Source: Pseudomonas viridiflava (lineage in GTDB: Bacteria > Pseudomonadota > Gammaproteobacteria > Pseudomonadales > Pseudomonadaceae). Taken from it: DNA of 64,000 bases. Position 1 is the stretch's first letter. Each line of letters starts with the position of its first letter. Made by a program: the position numbers and the translations under genes. The stretch covers positions 1-64,000 of the forward strand of contig NZ_RBTP01000011.1 in NCBI RefSeq assembly GCF_003702045.1, read 5' to 3'. Positions 54,578 through 63,083 of this stretch are shown here, one piece after another. The notes below the pieces were generated by a model, which was not told the origin of the DNA, made no database searches, and was given only the letters and a program-made list of their open reading frames with translations.

Positions 54578-54627
54578 TCGGCGCTCCCGGTTCGAACGGT
54601 TACGCTAGCCGATTCCAGCACGCTCTG

Positions 54628-54861
54628 TCAGCGGTTCATAGGGTCGTCCCAGAACGGACGCTCCGTCTCGCGTTGAACATCGGCCCTGCTCAAGCCCAAA
54701 TCCTTGAGCGCGTTATCGCTCATCTGCGCGAGAAAAAGGCGCTGACGGTGTAACTCGTACCGACGCACGACAGGGTTCATCGCCCATTGCAATGCGTTGC
54801 CAAGCCGCATCGACAGCGACGACCGAGATACCAGCACATACCCTTTTTGACCTTTCATCAT
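54628..54861 (-). CDS. DUF1127-domain small protein
   Basis: A 77-residue protein. The DUF1127 core is in the second half: RRYELHRQRLFLAQMSDNAL and KDLGLSRADVQRE, with an N-terminal basic helix. DUF1127 proteins in other bacteria affect RNA turnover or stress, but the role here is unknown. ATG 54861 follows GGAGGG. The gene is divergent from a LysR regulator 86 bp away, a common genetic arrangement for regulator-target pairs. Confidence 0.87.
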   Translation of the reverse strand: MMKGQKGYVLVSRSSLSMRLGNALQWAMNPVVRRYELHRQRLFLAQMSDNALKDLGLSRADVQRETERPFWDDPMNR

Positions 54862-54947
54862 CTCGCCCTCCGTGACTAAAGTCTCGCGCCGGGCTTAAGA
54901 TCAATCCAACGAATGTTTCTTATGAAAGCCATCTGGGAGATTGATGC

Positions 54948-55802
54948 GTGGCCAACTACCCGAGCATCGACACCGACCTGTTACGCACCTTTGTCGCTAT
55001 TGCCGATCACGGCGGTTTCACCAAGGCAGGCGAGGCGGTCAATCGCACGCAATCTGCGGTGAGCATGCAAATGAAGCGGCTCGAAGAAGACATCGTCCAG
55101 CGCTCGCTGTTTCGCAAGGACGGCCGCACCTTGAGCCTGACGGCAGAGGGTCAGGTACTGCTGGGTTATGCGCGGCGTATCCTCAAACTTCACAGTGAAG
55201 TGTTCAACACGTTGCGTGAGCCGCACATGGTCGGCGTGGTAAAAATCGGCTCGCCGGACGACTACGTGATGCGATTTCTGCCGGGCATCCTGTCGCAGTT
55301 TTCACAGGCCTATCCGCTGGTGCAGGTTGAAGTGCATTGCGAGCCATCGGACATGCTGTTGCAGCGCCATGACCTGGACCTGACCATCGTGACGCGTCAG
55401 CCCGGGAACGAGATCGGCCAATTGCTGCGACGCGAGCGTCTGGTGTGGGTCGCGGCCGAAGGACATGCGCCCCACGACCAGATACCCATGCCGCTGGCGA
55501 TGTTCAACACGCACTGCTTTTGCAGGGAGTGGGCCTGCAACGCGCTGGACACGATCGAGCGTGAATACCGGATCGCCTACAGCAGCGCCAGCATGTCGGC
55601 GATCATGGCAGTGGTCGGAGCGGGTCTGGCGGTGACCGCACAACTGCAGAGCCTGGTCACGCCGGACCTGCGCATCCTCGGCGACGCGGAAAACCTGCCG
55701 CAGCTGCCGACCGCCAGCGTGGTGTTGTTGCGCAATCCGAACAACCCCTCGCCCATCACCGAATGCATGGCCGACTACATTGCCGAGGGTTTCAGACTTT
55801 AA
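54948..55802 (+). CDS. LysR-family regulator (LrhA-like)
   Basis: A 284-residue LysR protein. The DNA-binding part reads IDTDLLRTFVAIADHGGFTK, then AGEAVNRTQSAVSMQMKRLE, then RSLFRKDGRTLSLTAEGQVL. The effector domain follows (VVKIGSPDDYVMRFLPGILS). The N-terminal pattern is LrhA/HexA-like. GTG 54948 has GGGAGA upstream. Its 3' end overlaps the TauE-like gene by 11 bp (convergent). It may control the DUF1127 gene divergent to it. Confidence 0.9.
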   Translation: MANYPSIDTDLLRTFVAIADHGGFTKAGEAVNRTQSAVSMQMKRLEEDIVQRSLFRKDGRTLSLTAEGQVLLGYARRILKLHSEVFNTLREPHMVGVVKIGSPDDYVMRFLPGILSQFSQAYPLVQVEVHCEPSDMLLQRHDLDLTIVTRQPGNEIGQLLRRERLVWVAAEGHAPHDQIPMPLAMFNTHCFCREWACNALDTIEREYRIAYSSASMSAIMAVVGAGLAVTAQLQSLVTPDLRILGDAENLPQLPTASVVLLRNPNNPSPITECMADYIAEGFRL

Positions 55803-56538
55803 GCGCGAGGATCACCGCGCAGAACACCAGAAACACGCAGAACATCGAGCGCAGTCTGCGCTCCGGCAGCGAGTGCGCCAGCTTCACGCCCCAACTGATG
55901 CTGGCCAGGCCGCCAATGGCCAGCGGTATGCCCATCGACCAGTTCACATGGTCATGCAAGGCATACGTCACCAATGTGATGCCAGTGCTCGGGGCCGCCA
56001 GCGACAACGCCAGACCTTGCGCCACAACCTGGGTAGCGCCAAAGACGCTGGTCAGAATCGGCGTTGCAATCACTCCGCCCCCCACTCCGAACAGACCGCC
56101 CGTGATGCCGGAGCCCACCCCCAGCAGCCACAATCTTTTCTCGTGGCGTAATTGGGGAGTGACCTGCCCTTTTTGCCAGTACATCTGGGCAAGATTGAAC
56201 ACGGTCAGGATGACCAGAAATCCGATGAAGCCTAACCGCATGCCTTGCGGATCGAGACGCACAGCCAGCAAAGAGGTCAACCAGGCGAACATGAAACTCG
56301 GCACGATCAGCATGAGTGCGTTGCGCAGCAGAATCCGGTTGCGCTGGTTGTAGCGCCACAACGCGAGCAACACGTTGGGCAACACCATCAACAATGCCGT
56401 GCCCTGCGCCAATTGCTGATCCAGCCCGAACAGCACGCCCAACGCGGGAATCGCCACCAGACCGCCGCCAATCCCGAAGAGCCCGCCCAGCGTGCCCATT
56501 ACAGCTCCCAGCACCACAAACATCACAACATCGATCAC
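55792..56538 (-). CDS. TauE/SafE-family membrane transporter
   Basis: A 248-residue protein with about eight membrane helices in two halves. Each half starts with a GGxxGxGGG turn: GTLGGLFGIGGGLVAIPALG and GSGITGGLFGVGGGVIATPI, the TauE/SafE signature. Substrates of the family are sulfite, sulfoacetate and other organosulfur anions; none can be assigned. GTG 56538 or ATG 56523 may be the start. Confidence 0.82.
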   Translation of the reverse strand: MIDVVMFVVLGAVMGTLGGLFGIGGGLVAIPALGVLFGLDQQLAQGTALLMVLPNVLLALWRYNQRNRILLRNALMLIVPSFMFAWLTSLLAVRLDPQGMRLGFIGFLVILTVFNLAQMYWQKGQVTPQLRHEKRLWLLGVGSGITGGLFGVGGGVIATPILTSVFGATQVVAQGLALSLAAPSTGITLVTYALHDHVNWSMGIPLAIGGLASISWGVKLAHSLPERRLRSMFCVFLVFCAVILALKV

Positions 56539-56729
56539 GCCACGTCCCCAACCAGTCAATGGCCAAATGCTACGCAGTCTTGTACGTGACGCAAACAATC
56601 ATCACGGGTAAGGCTGCTTTTTTTAATTCCCTGAAGGGGCATACACCCGAGCGCGACGGAATTATCTGGCGCATTAAAGATCGCAACACTAAATTACCCC
56701 TCCTCTTTAACAGCGCATGAGGAATGCCG

Positions 56730-57203
56730 ATGGCCGCCGATGACAGCTCTACCCCCAACGCCTCCACCGAGTGCGACTCGCTGCTACTGGACAATCAGTT
56801 GTGTTTCGCCTTGTATTCCACTTCGCTGATGATGACCAAGGTCTACAAGCCTTTGCTTCAGGCACTGGGACTGACCTACCCGCAATACTTGGCGATGATG
56901 GTGCTGTGGGAACAGGACGGCCTGACCGTAGGGGATGTCAGCACTCGCCTGCTGACCGATCCGGGTTCGTTGACGCCACTGCTCAAGCGTCTGGAAGGTG
57001 AAGGCTTTATCAGTCGTACACGCAGTAAGGAAGACGAGCGCGTGGTGTTGCTGCACCTCACCGAGCAAGGCCGCGCCCTGCAGCACAAAGCCCTGACAGT
57101 GCCGGGGTGCATCCTGTCGGCCAGTGGCCTGAACATGGATCAGCTTCGGGAGCTGCAAGGCCAGTTGCTCGGCCTGCGCAAACACCTGCACAACAGCCTC
57201 TAA
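56730..57203 (+). CDS. ohrR: OhrR-type MarR repressor (organic peroxide sensor)
   Basis: A 157-residue MarR protein. Cys25 in NQLCFALYSTS is at the place of the peroxidatic Cys in OhrR/OspR. The winged helix reads LGLTYPQYLAMMVLWEQDGL, then VGDVSTRLLTDPGSLTPLLK and RLEGEGFISRTRSKEDERVV. ATG 56730 (GAGGA upstream) is chosen over ATG 56724. Two OhrR-type palindromes lie between it and ohr. It should repress ohr and possibly itself, with derepression on Cys oxidation. Confidence 0.9.
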   Translation: MAADDSSTPNASTECDSLLLDNQLCFALYSTSLMMTKVYKPLLQALGLTYPQYLAMMVLWEQDGLTVGDVSTRLLTDPGSLTPLLKRLEGEGFISRTRSKEDERVVLLHLTEQGRALQHKALTVPGCILSASGLNMDQLRELQGQLLGLRKHLHNSL

Positions 57204-57449
57204 CGAGCGCGGCCTGACGGGTTGCTGTAAGCAGTCGCACTGGATCCATGCGCCTTGGGGAGGCGGCTGTCGGCAAGCCACCTCCTGCGCGATGTCTATT
57301 CGGCCAGCCGTTCGAGGTTTAGCCAGGTTTCTTCACGCTTTCTGACGTGTGCATGACCGCGAGTACTCCGTGCGGAAATGCCGGTACGGCACGCCCCCCC
57401 CTCTGAATACGCTCCTCATCGCCCGCCCTCACTCTTTTCAACAATTAAC

Positions 57450-57459
57450 TTGCGCGCAA
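57450..57459. promoter_or_regulatory. OhrR-type operator 1
   Basis: Perfect palindrome TTGCGCGCAA in an AT-rich flank. It matches the known OhrR operator core in other proteobacteria. Confidence 0.7.
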
Positions 57460-57492
57460 AATAATTGCGAGCTACATTCAGCTCGCGATTAG

Positions 57493-57503
57493 TTGGCGCG
57501 CAA
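57493..57503. promoter_or_regulatory. OhrR-type operator 2
   Basis: TTGGCGCGCAA, near-palindromic, 43 bp downstream of operator 1 and about 41 bp before the ohr ATG. It overlaps the likely -35 region. Confidence 0.65.
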
Positions 57504-57544
57504 GTATTTAGCGTATACATTAAGATTCAATGAGGAGCGATACC

Positions 57545-57964
57545 ATGAACACTCTCTATACCGCTGTTGCAACCGCCACCGGTGGCCGTGATGGTCGCGC
57601 CGTTTCCAGCGACAAGATTCTCGACGTCAAACTCGCGACCCCGAAAGAACTCGGCGGCGCAGGCGGCGAAGCCACCAACCCTGAGCAGTTGTTCGCTGCC
57701 GGTTACTCGGCCTGCTTCATCGGCGCACTGAAGTTCGTAGCCGGTCAAAGCAAGCGCAGCATCCCTGCCGATGCCTCGATCACCGCCCATGTCGGTATCG
57801 GCCAGATTCCCGGCGGTTTCGGTCTGGACATCGATCTGCACATCAGCCTGCCCGGTCTTGAACAGGCCGATGCCCAACAATTGGTCGAGGCAGCTCACCA
57901 GGTCTGCCCATACTCCAACGCCACCCGTGGCAACGTCGATGTGCACCTGCACGTCACCGTCTAA
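57545..57964 (+). CDS. ohr: Organic hydroperoxide resistance protein Ohr
   Basis: A 139-residue OsmC/Ohr-fold peroxidase. MNTLYTAVATATGGRDGRA is the family start. GGEATNPEQLFAAGYSACFI holds peroxidatic Cys57, and VEAAHQVCPYSNATRGNVDV has the resolving Cys121. It reduces organic hydroperoxides with lipoyl donors. ATG 57545 follows GAGGAGCG. OhrR operators lie upstream. Confidence 0.96.
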   Translation: MNTLYTAVATATGGRDGRAVSSDKILDVKLATPKELGGAGGEATNPEQLFAAGYSACFIGALKFVAGQSKRSIPADASITAHVGIGQIPGGFGLDIDLHISLPGLEQADAQQLVEAAHQVCPYSNATRGNVDVHLHVTV

Positions 57965-57989
57965 CCCCTAATCGCCACAGGAATCGAAC

Positions 57990-59009
57990 ATGAAAACCCT
58001 TAGCAATGTTTTAGCCGGCACCCTGCTCGCCCTATCAATCAGCAGTGCATTTGCCGCTGGCGATTCGGGTGTGGAACACAACACTCAGGCCTTTCTGGAT
58101 GCTCTGAACTCGGGCACCGGCAAGCCTATCGAGCAGTTGTCGCCCAAGGATGCGCGTGCGGTATTGGTGGGTGCTCAGTCAGGCGTGAAGCTGACCCTGC
58201 CCAAGGCCGATGTAAGCGAGAAGACCATCAAGGTCGACGGGCAATCCATCAGCCTGACTATCGTGCGCCCTGCAAGCGTCAAAGGGACCTTGCCGGTTTT
58301 CATGTTCTTCCACGGCGGCGGCTGGGTACTGGGTGATTTCCAGACTCACGAGCGTCTGGTTCGGGATCTGGTCGCAGGTTCAGGCGCCGTGGCGGTGTTC
58401 GTCAATTACACGCCTTCGCCAGAAGCCCATTACCCGACCGCGATCAATCAGGCCTACGCCGCCACTCGCTGGGTGGCCGAGCACGGAAAAGAAATCAACG
58501 TCGACGGCAAGCGCCTGGCCGTGGCCGGTAACAGTGTCGGCGGCAACATGGCGGCAGTCGTGGCGCTGATGGCCAAGGACAAAGGCACGCCAGCGCTGCG
58601 TTACCAGGTGCTACTATGGCCGGTGACCGACGCCAACTTCAACACCGCTTCCTACGACCAGTATGCCGAGGGTCACTTCCTGACCCGCAATATGATGAAG
58701 TGGTTCTGGGACAACTACACCACCGACGCAGCGCAGCGTAACGAGATTTACGCCTCACCGCTGCGCGCCACGACCGAGCAGTTGAAAGGCCTGCCGCCTG
58801 CGCTGGTTCAGACGGCCAGCGCCGATGTATTGCGTGACGAAGGTGAAGCCTATGCCCGCAAACTGGATCAGGCTGGCGTGCCGGTGACCGCGGTGCGCTA
58901 CAACGGGATGATCCATGACTACGGCCTGCTCAACGTTGTCAGTCAGGTGCCGGCAGTTCGCTCTGCCATGCTGCAGGCGTCCGAAGAACTGAAAACACAT
59001 TTGAAGTAA
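57990..59009 (+). CDS. Secreted alpha/beta-hydrolase (HSL-type esterase) in the ohr operon
   Basis: A 339-residue protein. A Sec signal at residues 1-22 (MKTLSNVLAGTLLALSISSA) suggests periplasmic location. VFMFFHGGGWVLGDFQTH is the HSL-type oxyanion motif. Ser182 in GNSVGGNMAAV is the nucleophile. The acid lies near SADVLRDEGEAYARKL and the His in VRYNGMIHDYGLLN. It starts 25 bp after the ohr stop, so it is probably under OhrR control. A hydrolase for peroxidised lipid esters is possible but unproven. Confidence 0.85.
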   Translation: MKTLSNVLAGTLLALSISSAFAAGDSGVEHNTQAFLDALNSGTGKPIEQLSPKDARAVLVGAQSGVKLTLPKADVSEKTIKVDGQSISLTIVRPASVKGTLPVFMFFHGGGWVLGDFQTHERLVRDLVAGSGAVAVFVNYTPSPEAHYPTAINQAYAATRWVAEHGKEINVDGKRLAVAGNSVGGNMAAVVALMAKDKGTPALRYQVLLWPVTDANFNTASYDQYAEGHFLTRNMMKWFWDNYTTDAAQRNEIYASPLRATTEQLKGLPPALVQTASADVLRDEGEAYARKLDQAGVPVTAVRYNGMIHDYGLLNVVSQVPAVRSAMLQASEELKTHLK

Positions 59010-59032
59010 CAACAGCGGTCAAATCGCAGGCA

Positions 59033-59064
59033 AAAAGAAACCCGCATCGCTGCGGGTTTCTTGC
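59033..59064. terminator. Bidirectional terminator between the esterase gene and efp
   Basis: AAACCCGCA (59038-59046) pairs with TGCGGGTTT (59051-59059), loop TCGC, with A-rich left and T-rich right flanks. Confidence 0.85.
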
Positions 59065-59086
59065 GTAACGGGTTACACGACCCTGC

Positions 59087-59656
59087 TTACTTCGCACGGC
59101 CTTTGTAAGAACCGCCTTCACGGGTATCGATCTCGATCATGTCGCCGATTTCGATGAAGTCAGCAACGCTCAGCTCAGTGCCGTTCTTCAGTTTGGCAGG
59201 CTTCATGACCTTGCCGGACGTGTCGCCACGGGCCGAACCTTCGGTGTAGTCCACCTGACGCACGATGGTGGTCGGCAGCTCTACGGAAACCAGACGATCT
59301 TCGAAGAACACCGCTTCGCAAACGTCGGTCATGCCTTCTTCAACGAAAGGCAGAACGCTTTCGATGTCTTCGGCGTTCAGTTCGTACATGGTGTAGTCAG
59401 TAGTGTCCATGAACGTGTAGGTGTCGCCGCTGATGAAGGACAGGGTCGCTTCTTTGCGGTCCAGGATCACGTCGTCCAGTTTGTCGTCAGCGCTGTAAAC
59501 GATCTCGGTCTTGTAACCGGTCAGCAGGTTTTTCAGCTTGGTCTTCATGATCGCGCTGTTACGACCGGACTTGGTGAATTCAGCTTTCTGAACCAGCCAA
59601 GGATCGTTTTCCAGACGGATCACAGTACCGGGTTTCAGCTCTTTACCAGTTTTCAT
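59087..59656 (-). CDS. efp: Elongation factor P (Arg32 type)
   Basis: A 189-residue three-domain factor that relieves stalling at polyproline. Residue 32 is Arg in [11 protein letters not shown], the site that EarP rhamnosylates in pseudomonads; the lysine of the E. coli type is absent. The domain II/III parts are [20 protein letters not shown] and [22 protein letters not shown] 59656 is the family start. The gene for its modifying enzyme lies 99 bp upstream on the same strand. Confidence 0.95.
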   Translation of the reverse strand: MKTGKELKPGTVIRLENDPWLVQKAEFTKSGRNSAIMKTKLKNLLTGYKTEIVYSADDKLDDVILDRKEATLSFISGDTYTFMDTTDYTMYELNAEDIESVLPFVEEGMTDVCEAVFFEDRLVSVELPTTIVRQVDYTEGSARGDTSGKVMKPAKLKNGTELSVADFIEIGDMIEIDTREGGSYKGRAK

Positions 59657-59755
59657 TGCATATATCCGAATTTGGATTGAATTAACCAAAGGCTCTGTAC
59701 GAGAAATAGCCTGCGCAGGCACTTTTCGTACAGAGCCTTACATCAAGGCCGCGTA

Positions 59756-60889
59756 TCATAGCGAATTTACATAAAACTGCACCAGCGCCGCAGCAAGATC
59801 AGTCCGCGAGGCCTGCTCGTCGCACCACTGCTCGGCGTGTCTTTGCAGTTCGGGCCAGTGATTCACAACGCGTTGCCAGGCTTCGTCCAGCCCTTGGCTA
59901 GCATTCCAGCCTTGCCAGAATGCGTTGAGCGCCTGACCTGCCTCAGGCGAGAGTCCTGCCAGATAAAGCTCCAGAAACGCGTCAAGCTTGGGCAAATGGG
60001 CATCGCCTTCCTGCTGGTAGATGTGCCAGAGCATCGGCCTCCCCGCCCATTGCGCACGCACGAATGAATCTTCCCCCCGAACCACATTGAAATCGCAACT
60101 CCAGAGCAGCCGGTCATAATCTTCCTGCCTGACGAACGGCAACACCTGAACGGTCAGAGCACCTCGTTGCTGCAACGTGCCTGCACACAGCTCGCTTACA
60201 CCGAGCCACTGCTGAAGATCAACCAGAATCCGCCCCTCCGGCACCAGCAAGTGCGTAGCGTGCGTGTCGTTCGCCAAGGCATTCAGCCAACTGCTCAGCG
60301 CCGGGTTTTCGTAGGCAAACACCGAGAGCAGGCGCGTATCAGGAAGTACCGTGACCCCCAGGTCAGCAAGGAAGTCGCGCTGCGCCGCCGCGTCCTGCTG
60401 GTAAGCTCGACGCTGCTCGACCAGGCTTCTTTCGCGCAGCAAACCGCCCGTGGTTTCACGAAATCCGGGAAAGAAAAAGAACTTTTTCAGGCCGCTCGAT
60501 TGCACCGAAGGCAGGCCATGACAGCCGGTCACCCACTCTTCAGCGCTGAGATAATCAAGGTTCAGCCAAACCGGTCGCGCAGAACACTGCAGCATCGCGT
60601 CCGTGTAGGGTGTGGGGAGACGGCAAGCAAAGGCTTCGATCACGCCTTCGGGCATCGTTGTGTCCACCCATTGCCTGGGCCAGTGGCACACCTCGACGCC
60701 TTCATGCCACTGTTGCGCAGCGTGAGGATCGGCCTGCGGACACAGGCGCGCGAACGCCGCCAGGTCATCGATCCACAAGCGTATGTTCAAGCCGTGCTCG
60801 GCGACCAACTGGCGCGCAAGACGCCAGGTCACGCCTACATCGCCATAGTTATCGACAACGTTGCAAAAAATGTCCCAAGAGGCTTTCAT
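59756..60889 (-). CDS. earP: EF-P arginine rhamnosyltransferase EarP
   Basis: A 377-residue GT-B-type glycosyltransferase. MKASWDIFCNVVDNYGDVGV gives Asp13 and Asp17, the catalytic acidic pair in known EarP. VRGEDSFVRAQWAGRPMLWH and IYQQEGDAHLPKLDAFL form the nucleotide-sugar side. It transfers rhamnose from dTDP-L-rhamnose to Arg32 of EF-P. ATG 60889 has GGGAG upstream; a nine-residue extension is rejected. Adjacency to efp with Arg32 supports it. Confidence 0.95.
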   Translation of the reverse strand: MKASWDIFCNVVDNYGDVGVTWRLARQLVAEHGLNIRLWIDDLAAFARLCPQADPHAAQQWHEGVEVCHWPRQWVDTTMPEGVIEAFACRLPTPYTDAMLQCSARPVWLNLDYLSAEEWVTGCHGLPSVQSSGLKKFFFFPGFRETTGGLLRERSLVEQRRAYQQDAAAQRDFLADLGVTVLPDTRLLSVFAYENPALSSWLNALANDTHATHLLVPEGRILVDLQQWLGVSELCAGTLQQRGALTVQVLPFVRQEDYDRLLWSCDFNVVRGEDSFVRAQWAGRPMLWHIYQQEGDAHLPKLDAFLELYLAGLSPEAGQALNAFWQGWNASQGLDEAWQRVVNHWPELQRHAEQWCDEQASRTDLAAALVQFYVNSL

Positions 60890-61052
60890 CCTGGCTCCCT
60901 GAGGCAGAGTGATCAAAAATGCGATTGTCCTTCAGAACAACCTGCCTGCACCAGACTAGAGCGCTTTACGAACATTCGCCGAATCTACGATTGTCATCCA
61001 CACTCTTCAGACATGGCACAATCACACCGTTGCCCTGCTCAGGAATTCAGCC

Positions 61053-61439
61053 ATGCCGTCTCACCTCCGTCGTCGCGAACTGTCTGTCTCCGTGAAGTTG
61101 ATCGCTTGCATTGCAGCGGGCATCTGGCTGGGTGCGATGGCAGTGTTTCTGACTGGCTGGCTACTCTACAAAAGCCTGCCGCCAGCGCAGACCGTCATAC
61201 TGGAAAAAGCGGCGGCGCAGTTGGTCACGCCAGCGGTGCCGCAGGCGGACCCGGAAACCGCGATGTTCAAAAAGTACGAACAGAGCCTGCGTGAAAGCGA
61301 AGCACGCCAGGCGCGCGAACAGGTGCAGGAACAACAGCAACGTAATTTCAGCCGCTCCAAATGCGATTTCTGGATGCAGCAGGACCGTACGGCGCCGAGC
61401 GAGAAAAGCCGCGCCAGCATCAATGAATTCTGCGGATAA
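61053..61439 (+). CDS. Hypothetical single-pass membrane protein
   Basis: A 128-residue protein. A basic N-terminus (LRRRELSV) precedes one membrane helix (VKLIACIAAGIWLGAMAVFL). The rest is polar, with a Gln/Glu-rich helix (SEARQAREQVQEQQQRNFS) and two cysteines (CDFWMQQDR, EFCG). AGGA precedes ATG 61053. Three bases separate it from the GreA-like gene. Function unknown. Confidence 0.7.
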   Translation: MPSHLRRRELSVSVKLIACIAAGIWLGAMAVFLTGWLLYKSLPPAQTVILEKAAAQLVTPAVPQADPETAMFKKYEQSLRESEARQAREQVQEQQQRNFSRSKCDFWMQQDRTAPSEKSRASINEFCG

Positions 61440-61442
61440 ACC

Positions 61443-61925
61443 ATGAACAAACAGGCTGTACTGCAAAGCATTGTCGCGAAACTGAACATCGATCTGGACG
61501 TTGCACAGCGGGCAGCTCAGACCGCGTATGAAACCGCTACGCACGAAGAGAACATCGCCGAGAACAAGTACGACACATTAGGGCTTGAGGCCTCCTACCT
61601 CGCTGCGGGCCAGGCCAGGCGGGTCGAAGAAATCCGCCAATCGCTCAAGTGCTATCAAGACTGGCCATTCACACCGTTTGATGCATCACGCGGCATTCGG
61701 ATCGGTGATCTGATCAGAATCGAAAATGGCACAGGTCAGGCTCAGTACCTGTTTCTGGGGCCCGACGCTGCGGGTTTGAAAGTCAGTGCGAGCGATCAAT
61801 TGATCACCGTGATCACACCAAGAGCCCCGTTGGGTCAACAACTGCTGGGCAAATTTGCAGATGACGACGTGCAGATTGTCATAAACGGCAGCGAACATTT
61901 GTTCGAGATCACTCACATCTTCTGA
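61443..61925 (+). CDS. GreA/GreB-like protein
   Basis: A 160-residue protein. The N-terminal segment (AQRAAQTAYETATHEENIAE, NKYDTLGLEASYLAAGQARR) resembles the GreA coiled coil but is shortened. RIGDLIRIENGTGQAQYLFL, GPDAAGLKVSASDQLITVI and TPRAPLGQQLLGKFADDDVQ match the C-terminal FKBP-like GreA/Rnk domain. Key acidic tip residues of GreA are not obvious. It likely binds RNA polymerase. It is coupled to the upstream membrane-protein gene. Confidence 0.75.
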   Translation: MNKQAVLQSIVAKLNIDLDVAQRAAQTAYETATHEENIAENKYDTLGLEASYLAAGQARRVEEIRQSLKCYQDWPFTPFDASRGIRIGDLIRIENGTGQAQYLFLGPDAAGLKVSASDQLITVITPRAPLGQQLLGKFADDDVQIVINGSEHLFEITHIF

Positions 61926-62039
61926 CATAACGACTTATTCAGGGTTGATCACGCCAAGTTTTTATGGGTAAGGTGGCATCGTCGCTGTACTCGGGGCTAC
62001 ATCAAAGCAAGCAAGGACTAAAACCCAAGGAGATTTTTC

Positions 62040-62246
62040 ATGACGAACGTCATCGCATTCCCTGACGCCCATGAACGTGATCGCCTGAAGTCCAGTCAAG
62101 ATCCGGCGTTGAGATACCTGAACAAAAAAGAGCGACTGCTGATCGACCAACTGCGCTCGACCAGCCATGCGGGACGTCAGTACGTGTACGACTACGCGAG
62201 CATCATGCACCTGTCCAGACCTCTGTATCCGGAGCCTGTCGACTGA
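62040..62246 (+). CDS. Small hypothetical protein, 68 aa
   Basis: A 68-residue protein with a strong AAGGAGATTTTTC Shine-Dalgarno before ATG 62040. MTNVIAFPDAHERDRLKSSQ, then YLNKKERLLIDQLRST and QYVYDYASIMHLSRPLYP are seen. It has no membrane segment. I do not recognise the family. Confidence 0.65.
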   Translation: MTNVIAFPDAHERDRLKSSQDPALRYLNKKERLLIDQLRSTSHAGRQYVYDYASIMHLSRPLYPEPVD

Positions 62247-62478
62247 CCGCATGAATATCGGCTGACACGAAAACACATCTCCAGTGAAATCGGGGCATCC
62301 GCAATGGAGCCCCGTGAAACCTCTGTACGCCTCTAAAAGACTGGCATTACTCATTGGCAGAACCCGTTTGGGCTCCATTGCTGCGCTCCTTATCGAATTA
62401 TTTAATTGCGACCATCATCAACATGCGATTACGATCGTAATCAAAGCATTGGCTTGACTGATGAAGGAGTGCCGCGTC

Positions 62479-63015
62479 ATGCAAAACCTCTCGCGCGAAG
62501 AAAAAATCCAACAGTGGTTGGAGGAAGAGAGCACGGTGCGCGCAACGTTGGGTGGCCCTGGTAATACTTCACTTGCCGAAGCCGCTTTGCTGGAACCGAT
62601 CGATTACTTCAAAGGGATTGGTCGCGGAGACTTACCCAGCCCGGCAATTTGCGAAATGCTCGATTTCATTCCGCTGGTTTTCGCAGAGGGGCATTTCATC
62701 TTTCAGGGCACGCCGGATAAACGACATTACAACTCCCTGGGAAGCGTGCATGGGGGTTATGCCGCCACCCTGCTTGACTCATGCATGGCCTGCGCGATTC
62801 ATACCCGACTCAAGAAAGGCCAGGGCTACACCATGTCCGATCTGCGCGTCAGCTATGTCCGCGCCCTGACCGACAAAGTCGGCCCGGTTCGCGCCGAGGG
62901 CAAGGTCGTTCACATCGGACGATCCACGGCCCTGGCCGAAGCCCGTCTGTATGACGTGGATGATCGCCTGTACGCAACTGCCAGCACGACCTGCATCATC
63001 CTGAGCATGGGCTGA
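62479..63015 (+). CDS. PaaI-family acyl-CoA thioesterase
   Basis: A 178-residue hotdog-fold protein. The HGGYAATLLDSCMACAIHTR region (Ser-Val-His-Gly-Gly context) and GYTMSDLRVSYVRALTDKVG are the PaaI/4HBT signatures. FQGTPDKRHYNSLGSVHGGY gives the active-site His/Gly loop. ATG 62479 is preceded by GAAGGAG, which lies inside a longer ORF beginning 62461. The acyl substrate is unknown. Confidence 0.87.
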   Translation: MQNLSREEKIQQWLEEESTVRATLGGPGNTSLAEAALLEPIDYFKGIGRGDLPSPAICEMLDFIPLVFAEGHFIFQGTPDKRHYNSLGSVHGGYAATLLDSCMACAIHTRLKKGQGYTMSDLRVSYVRALTDKVGPVRAEGKVVHIGRSTALAEARLYDVDDRLYATASTTCIILSMG

Positions 63016-63040
63016 AGCATGTTCGCTGTTCTTAAAAACA

Positions 63041-63063
63041 AAAAAGGCGCAGATGACTGCGCC
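63041..63063 (-). terminator. Rho-independent terminator after the SdaC-like gene
   Basis: GGCGCAG (63046-63052) pairs with CTGCGCC (63057-63063); on the minus strand the T-run follows. It lies 21 bp past the stop. Confidence 0.8.
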
Positions 63064-63083
63064 CTGTCTGTCTGTGGCGGTGA

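Larger units (their letters stand above)
57204..57544. promoter_or_regulatory. ohrR-ohr intergenic region
   Basis: 341 bp between the two genes. The right half is AT-rich and carries two operator-like palindromes (57450-57459 and 57493-57503). A TATACAT -10-like sequence at 57514 is near the second palindrome. Nothing was recognised in the first 200 bp. Confidence 0.6.
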
